Source: Burhinus oedicnemus (lineage: Eukaryota > Chordata > Aves > Charadriiformes > Burhinidae). From it: a stretch of DNA of 64,000 bases. Numbering within the stretch: position 1 is the stretch's first letter; each line of letters starts with the position of its first letter. The stretch covers positions 474,108 to 538,107 of the forward strand of contig VFFE01006968.1 of NCBI GenBank assembly GCA_008921705.1, in the 5' to 3' direction. Below, piece by piece: positions 24,385 through 37,600 of this stretch. The position numbers and the translations under genes were made by a program. The notes beneath the pieces are model-generated. The model worked only from the letters and a program-made list of their open reading frames with translations. It was not told the DNA's origin and did not search any database.

Positions 24385-25079
24385 GTGAAAAACCTCTGGG
24401 CACCATGTACCCACCACAGTCCATGCCAGGTATGGCAGAGTTTGTTTTCCAACTGTACAACTGTAGTGTTTAACTAACACTGCAATTAGTTTCTCTGGAT
24501 TTGTGTAAACAGGACCTATTTCTTCCCCAAGTGGCAGCAGGAAAATGAAACAAAATGTGGATTATCCCTCTTCATTCCGACTCTCTCCCACACCATCAGA
24601 AAAGTTACCGCTGCTCTTTCAGATTATAAAACATGTTAGTACATCCACTTCAGTTTGTTCTGTTGCAAAAACTAAGATCAATTAAAAACAATCATTTTGA
24701 GATTATTACAAATGAGTGCTGTAGTCAAGGATTATTAGCATGGCAGAGCTGGAACTGGGGACAGGCCCTGTGGAATTGCTAGATGATCAAAGAGGAGCTG
24801 ATTTGCTGGAAGAGGCTGAGTTTTAAAAGCCTGTGAGTGATGAGCTGATGCACACGAGCTGCTAAATGAGGAGGTCTTGGGGGGGATGAGAGTAGGTGGC
24901 AATGTGAGCCTAATGTCTGATGCACATGTTCCTGTGTCATATGGCACAGGGAGACATTCACATACACTGAGGCCTTGGCTATGAAATGCAATAAGTGAAT
25001 TAAACACAAGGATATAGTATCAAGTGCTTCATTAGAAGTGGATTGTCAAGTATCAGGTATGAGAGGAGCGCAGAGGTAG

Positions 25080-26720
25080 CCACGAGCTATATTTTAAAAC
25101 AAATCTGAACAAAATGCTCATATCACTCTGAAGTGAAGAGAGCTAATTGCAGAAAAGAAGATTGCTCAGCATGAAATAATGCAGCCTGGCTAAAAGATTA
25201 TTCTACAGAACTAGGAAGATAACTGATGAACAGGAAAATGGAGAGAAGAAAGCTGATAATAGAGTATGCTGGGCCAGATGGATTATTACTGCTTTCATTC
25301 TCACTTTGAAGTCATCCTAATCTGAACACAGGTTACTAATAGCTACAAAAAGGTGTAGGAACACAGGCTATTATGAGACATAACAGGCTAGAGAATTTCT
25401 TGGGTAAGATAAATGCTTTTTGAAAGGCAAATTCCATCAAGTTTAGCTGATACCAGAGCTGTTAGCAATGATCTTTGAAAACTGTTGAGAATAGATTGAG
25501 TTCACAGGACGGGGAAAGAGCAAGCACAGTTTATGCCTTTTTAAAGCAGGAAAGCCATGTAAAGAATTTGCAGATAGATTGTGAGATTTAAGAACAAAAT
25601 AAACCTGAGAACACACAATCATGCGGTCTCCTCATTAGCACTTCAAATTTGTATGGTCATAAACAACAGTCACTATGGGCTTGTCAAGGACAAACCATAA
25701 TTAATTCATCTTATTTTCCTTCTCTGACAGGCGAAGAGGTCTTGTGGACAGGGAAAAAGCAGTAGATATCATGTCTTTGCATCTTAGCAAGGCTTTTGAC
25801 ATTATGAGATTCTCATAAATGAGCTAGGAAAACCTGGTTTGGTTGAAAGTGCAGGAAGGTGAGTGTGCAGCCAGCTGGATAGCTGTAATAAAAGAATAGT
25901 TGTCAAGGATGTACAGCCAGCATGGAAGATATATTGATGAGGGCTTTCTAGTATCATTGAAAGATTTGGTATTTCAAGTCAGTTGTGACTTGTATCTTTT
26001 TTTAATTTTCAGACGATGCCAAGTTGTAAGCACTTTAGGAGATAAGAAAGATTTTGACCAACTATGGCAGAATTCAGACAATAAAGCACAATTCAGTACT
26101 GACAAGCATAGAGCATCATATTTGTGACAAACTTCAGAAGAACAAGAGGAGAAATAACTGTAATAGTTCCTCAGAAAGGAGTCTGGGTATGACAGAGAAT
26201 AAACTGAACGTGACTTGTTGCCACCCCATGAGCTCATCTTTGTGGCTACATGGCAGTACTGCAGAAACCTGGGTATTTGACGCACAAGTCATCCTCCCAC
26301 TTTCTGCAGAAAGGGCCCAGTTCAAAGTCCTTCTAAAAGGTACCAAGAAAAACTCTGAGGAAGATCCTGCAACAGAACAGAGGGCGATCAGACATCTGGA
26401 AAGTGTGACTGATAGGGAAAAAAATGGGGTTGCTTAGTGAGGAGAAGGTGGAAGGAGATGCTCTCAGTCTTTTATGTGCAGAAAGGCAAGGAAGAGAAGG
26501 AGGCAATAGACTTTTCTCCAGATCTGCTGGGAGATGAGTAAAGTAACAGATTTAAATTACAGCAAAAGGAAATTTGGGTTAGGCAGCTTGCTGAACAATA
26601 AGAACAATCAGAGAGCAGAAGAGATTGTTTGGAGGGGGTTAGAGATCTTCATTACTGCATTTTTTCATAGAACAGTTAAATAGCTTTGTGTCAGGAATGT
26701 TGTAGCCGTAGACAGCCTTG
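25080..26720 (+). mobile_element. Old CR1-class LINE, reverse transcriptase to 3' UTR
   Basis: A decayed plus-strand LINE. Around 25751-25800 the frame reads KAVDI..LHLSKAFD, corresponding to the CR1 reverse transcriptase motif KAVDIVYLDFSKAFD. At 26006-26026 it reads FSDDAKL, matching the catalytic FADDTKL block with a substituted first position. Near 26085 QFSTDKHRASYL corresponds to QFNxDKCKVLHL. These occur in the right order and spacing. Stops, indels and a compressed region between the motifs make it a dead copy. Both ends are approximate. Confidence 0.8.
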
Positions 26721-27789
26721 TCTTGGCTTTGAAGACAAATCAGATGACTGTTGAGATTCAAAGTTATATTCTATAAATCCTACTAGTTTTTAACGTTATG
26801 TATAACTTTATATTGCAATCTAGTTCTTGCTTTATGCTCTTCTGAGGAAGCTTGAGGACATATGACAGTAATAAATATGTTACTTAAAAAGAGTACTCAA
26901 AATAACCAAGCAATCAGAAACTATAAATGTGTATAGTGTTGCTATTTTAAAGGCATACAAGTTTAATCTTTGGTACAGATATAGTCAGGAAGATTCATAA
27001 AATACTGACCTAGGCACTCTACTTTCTCCATATGGATATGTCCAGATTCAGATTACATGTTTGTCAGCATTGCCTTAAGTACAAGACACAGGTTGTGTTC
27101 GCCTGATCTGAAGTCTTCTGCGGTCAGTAGGAATCTCTCTAATGTTCTTTAGTGCATCACTTTTCTGTTCTATCATGTTGTTCTCTTGAGATCCTCATAA
27201 CGATCTCTGAGCACCTTCCAACTGTGCTGTCAGCAGTGCAAGTGAAATACACCATGTATTTATTTGCTCACCCTTTCTCCGAGAAGAAATGTGTGCACAG
27301 TTGGGTGTACTGTATTTGTTAGGGTTTTTCTTTTGTTTTGAAAGTGATGCGACTATTGAATTCTGAAAAATGCTTTAATGCATAAATTTAATGTGCCTAA
27401 AAACTTACTGATGTGGTATCTTCCAAGGACACATAATCAAGGACAAGAGCATAAAGTGATTCTCTGTTAGTATATGCAGTTGGCACGAGAGTTGAAATCT
27501 CTATTCTAGGAAAAGCAAAGGAAATTTTTCTGCTCTCTCAATAGGGCCAGGATTTCCCTCAAGCTGTTATACATTCCTTCAGCAACAAATACTGTAACAA
27601 GTAATTAACAATGCTTAAGGAAGCATATCCGTTATGCAAAGTTTCAGTAAGCAACTAAGCTCCATACCTTCCCAATGAGACATGTTGTCCTTTTACGGAT
27701 GGAGAAACAGAAACATGTTCATGAACATGCAGCAAAGTGGTGTTCAGCGGTAAGAATAAAATGCAAGATTTTGCACTATGGAGTCAGAA

Positions 27790-28240
27790 CTGTGACCACT
27801 GGGTCCTGCTGCGACCCAGAGTTACATGAGAGGAGCCCTGGGGGCACTAACAGACCTTGCTGGCCCTGCCAGCCCCACCTTGGGCTTCCCTACACCCCTT
27901 CCCATGGCCTAGGATGCCATTTCAGCTTAGCCTGGGGTCATCAGTCCCTGGTCCACCACAGGAGTGCCAGTCTCCAGACACACTTCCTGGATGGGCCCCT
28001 TGAATGCGTGTTGTAGCTTGTGTCCAGTTGTGTCCCTGGTCTCATCCCCTTTTGCTCCTGGATAGGGCCCCTGGATGGCCCCTGGCCCTGGTCCATCACC
28101 TGCCATGTTGGGGACTGTTGATGGACCCCATTTTCAGCCCCCAGTTCTGCACCTAGCCTCAGACCCTGCAGGATGGTGCCCAGAGTGCCCTAACAAGAGA
28201 CTGGACAAAGATCCCACAGAAAGTCCTAGAAATGCCCAAC
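27790..28240. other. GC-rich, repeat-like patch of unknown origin
   Basis: A GC-rich stretch within AT-rich surroundings, with short internal repetitions such as CCCCTGGATGGCCCCTGGCC around 28067. Frames are short and carry no known domain. It could be a fragment of an avian repeat that I do not recognise. Confidence 0.3.
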
Positions 28241-31200
28241 TGTCCTCTTATCCTGATACAGAAATAAAAATATTAATTTAAAAAATCCCCAAATCTTGCT
28301 TCTGTGGCAACCAGCTGGAATACATCCACCTTCTCATCAGTGCAGAGGAGGACAGTAACTCTGCTTTGTAGAGTTAATGAAATGTATAATGAAAAGGGGA
28401 AAACAGGAAATATTACAGAGGAGAGAGCAAATCCAAATATTGAAGCATTACTTGGATTTCCTGCTCCGGGCTTACAAAACACAATTTCAAATTGGAGTAG
28501 GAGATATTTTAAACAGGAACAACTGTGCGAGAGAAGGCGCATGCAGGCATGAGGGAGAAAGGCAGGATGTGCTGAGACTAGGACCGGCACCACCAGCAAC
28601 TGCTGCTGCTTCCGTCTGTACCATGATAAAGAACCAGCAGCTTATATGTGATGTGAGGCAGCTCTGCTAGAGGGAATGTGCGGCGTTTAGGATGCAAGGA
28701 AGCAACATCATGTCTTCCACAGATAGCATCCAGCATTCAGAAACTATATAATGCACTAAAATTTCAGACCTCTGCCACCAATGAGTGAGTTGCCTTCTTT
28801 TCCACATCATTCGTTCCAGAGATTGGCACTGAACTGTGGTGACACATGGAGATAAACTGCAGGGGAGGGACGGTGTCAGGAACCACTGCATCAACAGGTG
28901 ATGAGAAAATGAGCACCACTGTAATTTCAGACCCTTCACAGAAGTGCAGCTGTGTGGTATCTATCCCACCTTGTCTAAAATAAAATTAGTTCCAGTAACT
29001 CCTAAGAGCATCCCAATAACACGGATCTTTTGCTGATTCCTAACTCAAGCAGACAGAGAAATGCTCAAGCCAGCAACTTACATAGATGTCCATAAATACT
29101 AAAAGAATTTTCAGGAGTGACAATGGCTTAAGTTGTTCCTGCCTTCCTCCAGCTTACAGTCAAGAGTTGAAATAAAATTGCTCTGATAAAGGAGTTTAGA
29201 AGAAGAAATACTAAGCTTACTTTAGCTCGATACACTGCATTAAAAATACACTGATGTTTCTATTGAAGTCCACAGGGTCCCCTCTACACATATTCTACTA
29301 CAGTTCTCCCAAGACTTCCTAATGCAGCGAAGAGACATCCTTAATATTTATAGGAAAAAATAAGAAAACCCCCTAGATTTATTTATATTGAGGGTTCAAT
29401 CTATAAATGAATCTATGGATGTAACAGTCTGGATGCTGTCTATGCAGTGAAAGATGTACGCACACTGTTAATTCTGGGTCTGTTTTCAACCTCATTGAAC
29501 TCAAGAGAAATCCACTTAAGCACACTCTTTAAATCTCTGCGTTGGTGGAGCACTAAGTTGCTGCCTGTGCTCCCTGTTGGGGGCCCTTTACAGTTCCAGA
29601 GAGCTGGTCTAATGACAGTGAACATCCCTGTAACATTCGGGTATAAAACCCCCTGCTTTCAGATAGGGGAAGAAAAACTGAAAACTGCAACGATCAACTT
29701 TGGTTTTATGATATAGAAAATAATGAAAAAATAGATTTAATGAGAACACAGTCATTCTGGGATAAGCCCCCAACTTTCTGTAATCCGTATTAGTGAATTG
29801 TAATACTGGGTTTGATATAGGCAGCTAGTTACTATGTCACTGTAGTTTACTATATAGTCCCATTCCTGACACAGTATAAGCTACCAGATGAAAGAGGAGA
29901 TGATGTTTCTGAACAAAAACAGTTGTGACTGAGCAGCAAATAACAGCAGATTTCTCTGAGGACTTTGGACAGTGAGCCATCTCAGGGTGTTGCTGACCAA
30001 GGCTCCAAAACCTTGGCCAGGTTTTGAACTGGTGCACACAATCTAGCATATTTTAAAAAACCCAGAAAACTGGCAGGGTTTAGTTTGTTGCCCTCTACAG
30101 AGATATTATTGAAGGAAATAGCCAATGACATTAATTTTACTAGTAAGGAATCCTAAATATTTTTGATAAAACTGAAGAAAGTCTCAAGCAAAACCTCATA
30201 CCCTCCATCCCCCTTCAAAAATATCAAGGTAAGTTTATGACTCCAGCTGTTCATTCCCTATAGAAGAAAAAAAACCAATCTTAAACTATTTTGCTCCTTG
30301 AAACTAAACTAACAACAGAAGTCTCTAAATATTTTAGAATACTTTGATATTTAAAGTCAGTATTACTCTTAGAAAAAGTAAGAATGTTTGGAAAATATAC
30401 TTAAGACAAGTCAACAACCTTAATTCTCTCCATCTACCTTTGCCTTCCCACTTGGCATGTTCTTTTCACTTTTCTTGCTTTTTTCTTGTAGCATAGAAGA
30501 CATTAATAAAAGCAAGAACACTTTTGTTCATCAAGAGTACAAAAGAACCCTGCAAAAGGGAAAAAAAGTCAAGTTTAAGTCAACAGTTCAAGGTAGATTT
30601 GTGCTATCTAGGACACCTTTCCCAAACTTCTTTTGTTAGCATTGATGATGAGTTAAAGTTTATGACCTAACACCCTGTACAGGCAGATTTTTCTATCTGT
30701 TCTCTCTCTTTCCCTGTTAGGCAGAGTGGTTTGGGTTTTTTTTTTTCTGAATTCTGATTAAAGAGGAAACAAGGAGGCAATTTTAGCAACAAAAGTTTTA
30801 CAGTTGTCTGACTGCTGCGGAGAGCAGGCAAATGTGAGAAGGAAGAAGGCGTCCCCTCATGTGCCCAAGTTTCTTTACAGATCTCATGGCAATGATTCAG
30901 TCATCTTCCCTCTCAGGGCACATAGGACCCAGGAGCTACATCTGAGCACATGTCATTGAATGGCTTGAACTCCTAGGGAAGGAGGAGCAGGAGAACAGTG
31001 GCTGTCAGAGTAGATACCTCTCTTTCTTTTTTTCTGCTGTGTAAGCCTTCTGCCTCACGCTAACGAAAATGTTTCAACTCTCCAATGCTGGGGGACAAAC
31101 TGCAGATGTGTTAGTGATGCACAAAATAATGAATGGTCCAAGGAAGGAAACTCAGCCAGACTTAGTCATCTTTTCACCCAATGAAACATAACAATCTGAA

Positions 31201-34200
31201 GGGAAACAGAAAGATGACCATGTAAAGTTAGGTTAAAAGGGAATCCATCACCCCTTTCACCAGTGAAACTCATTATCAGACATTATTACTGAAGCCAAAA
31301 GCTGGGGAAATACAGTAAAGGATGAGCTGTTTATTCAGGAAATGCAAGTGCCTAGTCATATTACAAAGCATCTTAAAAACAGAATATAAGCCTTCCCGCT
31401 TCAGGTTATTGCCCAACCTTAAAATAGTAGTAGAATAAAATAAAAGGTCTTCCCTGCACAAGTCGTTCTTTCTTACTTCCTTGTGTGGTTTCTTAAAGCG
31501 TATGTTTCTGGCTGCTACCTGAAATACTGCACTGGAATAGGGAGAGCATTAATCAGATCAGAAGTAGCAATTAAGTTTTTATGTTCTTTAATGTGGAGAA
31601 GACAGGGTAGAGTCTGTGATTCCTGTTGCTTATTTTTCTGTATTACTCATGAGAAGTCAAAGAATGATCCAGGCAGGCTCAGACTGGCATATTACAGAGT
31701 GCGTATGATCGAGAACATAAAATAGAAAGCTGCAAAAAATATTTTAATCAGACTTTATATATAATCTCAACTTTGATTATTATAATGACACGAAGCACTG
31801 AACTTTAAAGGCTATGCTGATTAAATTGGTATAGGAAGTCCAGCATAATTTATCAGCACTCTTCTATACAAATGACTCAACTACTGCCTACTGCCAGCCT
31901 TTTAGCAGTCCTAAAAGTCAAACCACAAGAGGTCTGTTATTAATGAAATATGGTAATGACTAAATTTATTTTAAAAAAATAAAATAGATGGACAGACTGT
32001 GCAGGATGCACACTAGAGGTTGCTGCCTCCCCAGAGATAGAGTTTAATTTGTTATATACTTAATCTTAGTCCTTTCATGGTTTAAGGAAATAAGATATTT
32101 GTATGCTAATTTGTCAGTGGATTCTTTGTTACTTTTACATTGTATTTAAAGAAAGTTGAACCTGTATCTGAGCGAAGCCCTGGAAATGATTGCTGAGGTC
32201 TTCTGCCCAGCCCTGGGGAAATATAATCATATACCTGTGCTCAAGTTGTAATGTTGCCAGACCAACTCACAATTTCTGCTAAAGCACATCTTGGTTCCGG
32301 ATGCTGTGGAGAGCTAGCAAAGAATTGGTATGCGTTAAAACCTTATTAGAAAAAGAGTTGTTCAACTGGTCAGTTGGGATTTGTTTGGTTTCTGCATTTG
32401 TCCTTGAATTCCAAAAATGGATTTTTGAGTCTTCCAGGTGACTGTGACAGGTTGAGGGCAGACCTGCTAATGTGTTGCTGTTGATGTGAGCTGTGGCAGC
32501 TCCAATGGGTCTGAACCTTAGTGTGGACTTGTGACAGAGGATGGGCCAGTCGACACAGCTGTAACTGAGTACCTGGGCTGGATTGTCCAAGGCAGCTGGC
32601 CCTGGCCAGCAGCTAGTGTGTCTCGCCCACACCCGTCCACGATGCTGTCTGTGCTCAGACTCACCTCTAGCCACTTTGGATATGTGTTACTGCACTGGTG
32701 CAAGAAGTGTGCCCCAACTCTTGACAGCAAGCCACATATCCCCACTTAATTAAAATAAACCACCAAAACACACCAAACCTTTGATAATTATTCTTATGTA
32801 GTCACCACAGGCAGCATCCACAGAAGCCATGCAAGAAAGCAGGGCTGTCAGTAGTAAACTGCATCCTTGCATCACTCTGCAACCCAAGGCAGGGATTTAG
32901 CTATGCATGGAAGAAGCGGGCACACCACAAAGGATGGTACGGTGCAGATAATTACTGAAATAGTAAACAACATGATCACATGTATCCGATCTGTCTGGGC
33001 ACAGCTGTTTCACAGTTGGGAAATGCACCTCTGCAAGGTGAAAATCTCCCACAAACCTGTGTTTCTGCCAAAAGCATTTGTCCTGTCTGTTTTAAGTAGC
33101 TTAATATATCTCCTGATGGAGCAAGACCTTGCCCAGCACAAGCCAGCAATGAAATGAAAAACAGCCACAGCACTTTAAAAAGCTCTTCTAAGGCAGAGGA
33201 CTAGGATGGCGGTAGTCAGAGCTGACTGCAGACATCCGAAAGAGAGCAGACCCGCAGGAGGTCCAGGAACAGCGCTCTAGGCTCAAGTCCAGATTACTTC
33301 TTCAGTGATGCCTTGCTGGCAGATGCACTGCTTCAGATCCACCAGGAGCACTCTCTTGCCCCTTCACCAGCGAGCATGGTTTTTCTCGTCCTATTCTGCT
33401 CTTTGGAGATTTGGGGCCTGAAACCTCCAGCCCAGCCGCAGAACACCACAGAAACTCCCGTGCACGTTTTCAAGCCTCGGCCACTTTAAAATTCCAGAGT
33501 TTCGCAGTCAAAGCATGAACCCCACAGTAAAACCAGAGAAAAATAAAGCAATCAAGGAAATTAATTCCTGGCTATTTTGCAACATCCGTTCCATATGTCC
33601 AGGAATATATAAGACTAATTGCATTTTCACTGACGTCAGTCTAATCAACGATCAGTTTACAAAGCTTAATGTGTTCTCCTCTGTTTCACTAGGAGATACA
33701 CATTAACCTTCAACAGAACTTCTAAACACATTTTGCTTGATTAATGTAATACCTCCTCTCATTTCTATAAATACATTCACGTTTTTTGTATTTAAAAAAA
33801 AGTAATTATAACATACTGGACTCTTAATGGGTTTCTTTCCTTTAACAGGCATTTATGTAAACTTTGCTCCTCTTACAAACAACCATCTATTTTGTCACTG
33901 GAGGGAGACAACTGTTCTTTGTAATCCCAGTGAATTTATTATCCAGTTGAAGGCCTTACTAAGAAAAAAAAAGGGTGTTTCACAAAAGTTTACATTTTAT
34001 GGATTGATAACTGTGTTGATTAGAACAGACACTTGTGTGACTATCCCGGACAACCGACGCAGATTATCAGCTATAGCTGCAATGATTCATACACTCTGTG
34101 AAAAATCCTACTGTGGTATTTGGGGATATAAGAAAACTTGCATATGTAAGGAGATTAGAGCTTAAAGTTTTCAGAAATCCTTGTGTTGTGTTACAGACAG

Positions 34201-35010
34201 TTTAGTAAATGCATGGACTGTCCAAAAGATGCTTACAAAAAAATTTAGCCCTCCAATGACTTAAAAAGTTTTTAAAACAAAAACGTCAATGAGCACAGTG
34301 ATGTGTGACAGAGTCTGGGGATGACTGACAAAATGCTGTTTCTGCTCCTCTCTACAACACAAAAAACACACAAACCTTGCACTCAGAACAGAAAGCACAG
34401 GTAACACCTATGAATCCAACTTTTTTTCAGATAATCTTTCTGGCCTTTTCATGAATGGATTCTGTCACACAGAAGTGAGTGATTAGGGTCTTTGCAAGCT
34501 CTCATTGATTGTATGATTTAAATTCCTCCCATATGGTCTTTTATTTTCTAATTTAACTGAAGAGGCCTTGAAACATGAACTGGAGTGAGGAGGGAAGGAG
34601 GTGGGATAAGGTCCTGCACTGCAGAAACCAACCTGGGTTTGCACGTGGTAGGAAGGAGTTATTTAAGGAGTTCTCCAGAAGCCATTCTTGAAGCAATTAA
34701 TTGTTATGTTATTTAATACTGTCACTCTAGATAAGTTACAATAAGAACATAGTTATTGAGAAGGTCCTTCAGACAAGATATGTTTTGTTCATGCTAACGA
34801 TCAGTTGTGGTCTTTATTCTTTGCTTTATCATGCCTAAAATGCATACCTATATTTTCAGTTTCTTAAGAAAGTACCATGCATGCCCTGAGCAGGTATTCG
34901 TGTGCAGGTGATATAGGGAACTAACTGTTCGCTTTATAATTTCTAAATCGCTTAAAAATCCTGTTTGTTTTAAACATTCTTTTGGAACTCACTTACCAAA
35001 GACTGGTATC

Positions 35011-35555
35011 TGTTAAGGACCGGCATTTGTCAAGGACTGATATGTCAGTCAAAGGGAGTGAACAACCTGACCTTGCTGCAAGTAAATCGCATAGATAACA
35101 GGAGCTGCTAGCAGTAACGTTATTGTATGCAAGAAGCAACCATCTGGTTAAAACCGGTCTTGTGGTTTGGAGCCCAGTCAACTCAGCATTCTAGGCCAAA
35201 GGTGAAAAGCATAGGGTGAAGACGACTACGAGCCTTCCTCCAAAAGACCCTGGCCCATGACCACCGGATGGAAATGCACATGCGGCAAGAGGAGGAGACT
35301 TATGATAAGGAGTTCCCGGAAAGAATTATAATAGTCACGCCCACGCCGGAACTGTTTGTAATAACTCCACCTATGCTAATGCGTATGTGTGTTTAATCTG
35401 ATGAATATGTATACCTTTATTGTATAAATTTCTGGTAAAATGTGCTATTGGTGTGCATGTGCTTTGGAGGAGCGATCCCCCACGCACCCAGAGCTGAATA
35501 AACATGCCTGCTTTATAACTCTGTCCGAGTTGTAGAGCTTGATCCGCGCCTCACA
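35011..35555 (+). mobile_element. Solo LTR of an avian endogenous retrovirus
   Basis: The block starts TGTTAAGGACC and ends GCGCCTCACA, with the TG...CA ends of retroviral LTRs. Near the 3' side are a TATAAAT-like box (about 35425), a polyadenylation signal AATAAA (about 35498-35503) and a following GT-rich stretch, in the order U3-R-U5. The sequence resembles avian ERV LTRs ending in GATCCGCGCCTCACA. No gag, pol or env sequence flanks it, so it is a solo LTR left by recombination. I could not find a matching target-site duplication by eye, so the exact ends are uncertain. Confidence 0.75.
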
Positions 35556-37249
35556 GGAGCAGTCATTTATTTCCCGCTGGCATTGAAGAAGAAAATGAAA
35601 CGGATACGATCCACTCCAAGAGTGAATACCCTGAACCTCCTCTGATTTCAGTCTCAGTTGGATATTCAACATGTGCATCAATCATACAGGGAAGCCTTTG
35701 AAAGCAGGATCCATATTTTTCTTTATTCATAGTGAATTACAAGTACTCTCTCCAATCTCCTCAAAAGCAAGCATGTGCACAAAGCAGCAAGTCTCCAGTG
35801 AGTTACTTGGGAAGGCTACTGGGTTTTTGTCAAGACATCACCTTTTTTTTTTTATGAAAGGAAGTACACAAAAGCTAATGATAAGTTTATAGACGTGACA
35901 CTTGGGACATAAATATTTAGTCACTGCAGTGATTTTCACTACAAGAATCAGGATTCTCAAGTAATTTCAGATCATATCCTGACCCCTTCATCTGCCAGTG
36001 GAGAAACTTCCCCTGCTGCTGACACTCCACCTCCTATCAAGGGCCGGGATTTAGCCATGTCATTAGCACCATCCAGCTCTTCCCCCTGAGTACATTGCCC
36101 GGGTCTGGCCCATGGAGGAGCAATCACCTGGTGAACCCACAGCAGGCCCAATTCTGCAAGACTTCTTTCCTAGTGCCACCAGTATAGGACTGTTAGTGGA
36201 GGTGGTAAAGGCAGCGTTGCCTGCAGGATAACCTGACCCAACACCCAAGCTATACCACACTGGCATGGCATGGGAAGTGACATCCCTGGCTGTTATGAAG
36301 GAATAGAGTCTTCAGTGAGCTGGCTGATCGATTATGACCATTTGTATGTAGATAAAGTTGGAGATCCTTCACTCTTAGCCAATTTCCTTCCATATAAAAA
36401 CAAAGAAGGCTAATTTTCTAAGTGAAATACAAGGCCTCATACTTGTATCCATGCAAATTCTCACAACCTGGCACTGGGATGACAAAATTTCCAATTCACT
36501 GTAACATCAGGCTTTCTAATGGTGCAATTTTCCCCTTTTTATAATTTCATTTCTTTTTTCAGCTTTCAGTGTCTACCAATTCTCACAGCTTTGAAAATAA
36601 CTAATAACTTTATATTTTCTTAGAATTTCATTATTTTCCCTGAAAGGACCTTTCTACCCCGCTCAGGGGACCCTGGTTACAACTCCTTGCTGATGTGAGC
36701 AGTCTTAGATGGTGTAAAGGTTGCAGGAGTGGGGACAGAGTGGCTTGGAAGGACCCCAGTGTAGGTATATTTTGTTTACATGAGCAGTCATCCTGATCTC
36801 TACTCCCTGCCAAGTAAGCCAAGATTTCAGTAATCTTCTAACGGGTATTTAAGCACATTGCCACACATATTGCTTTTCATGGAGCTTGAAAAAGACAAGG
36901 GAATAAATGTGGCCCAGTCGCAAAATGTATACCTTGATTCTCTTCTTGACATCAGGTCAAGTGCAGTCTACTGATGTCAGCAGGGTGTTCAACCTGTAAA
37001 TCAATGAGGCCATAGCAAGCAGTGATTTTCTTTTGCTTTACGGTATAAAAAGGCCACTACCAGTACATTTTTTCATCCATCAGGATTCAAACGTTTTATT
37101 AAAAAACGGCTGGAATGCAGACAGAAGTTATGCATGTTTTCAACTGTATATTCAGAAAAATCCAGAACTGAAATGTCAGGACTAGCAGTTCATGCTGAGC
37201 TTTCCACAAATAGCAGCTCCAACGTTGAAGCCACCCTGGCTAAAAACTC

Positions 37250-37600
37250 CGGCTCGCACTATTTATGTCCTTAACGCACGTCCTTCAGAGGGAGCCGCAC
37301 AACTCGCTAACTGGCGGTTATAAAAGGTTCTCGGTCTTCCATTAGTTTTTATTTTTAGCCGCTCTCTGCCGGGCCGCGGGGAGCGCGGAGGAGGCGGCGC
37401 TGAGCCGCGGGCAGCCCCGGCGGGGCTGGACAGCTCCGGCGGCGGCGGCGGCTCCCGGCGCTCCCCGGGGACCGCGGGGACCGCGGGGACCGCGGGTTCC
37501 CGGGGGACCGTGGGGAGGAGCAGCCCGTGCCCGGGGCACTGCTGCAGCGAGGCAGGTAGCCGGCGGCACTGGGCACGCATCGCTCAAAAATGAAAGCTCC
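37250..37600. promoter_or_regulatory. CpG island 1 with a plus-strand TATA box
   Basis: A sharply bounded CpG- and GC-rich block in AT-rich surroundings, a pattern typical of vertebrate promoters. TATAAAAG lies at 37319-37326 on the plus strand, about 30 bp before the start of the GC-rich part. A potential donor, GGCAG|GTAGCC, lies at 37555/37556. The predicted transcript would run opposite to LAPTM4B. No coding sequence is recognised on either strand. Alternatively this may belong to the LAPTM4B promoter. Confidence 0.5.
37467..37495. repeat. Three tandem GGGGACCGC units
   Basis: Three perfect copies of a 9-bp GC-rich unit inside CpG island 1. It explains the GPRGPRGPRG-like runs seen in the minus-strand frames, which argues against those frames being genes. 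Confidence 0.9.

Larger units (their letters stand above)
24309..37249 (-). other. Sequence upstream of LAPTM4B exon 2 (intron 1 or 5' flank)
   Basis: About 13 kb of mostly AT-rich unique sequence. It carries the 30-bp duplication, an old CR1 copy (25.1-26.7 kb), a GC-rich repeat-like patch (27.79-28.24 kb) and a solo LTR (35.0-35.6 kb). No coding exon was recognised. In human the corresponding intron 1 is tens of kilobases long, so most of this is presumably intron 1. Confidence 0.7.

Noticed and set aside
27675..28016. Frame reading RIKCKILHYGVR, like the CR1 DKCKVLHLG motif
   Set aside because: No other CR1 motif lies next to it in the correct order or distance, so a short chance match is more likely.
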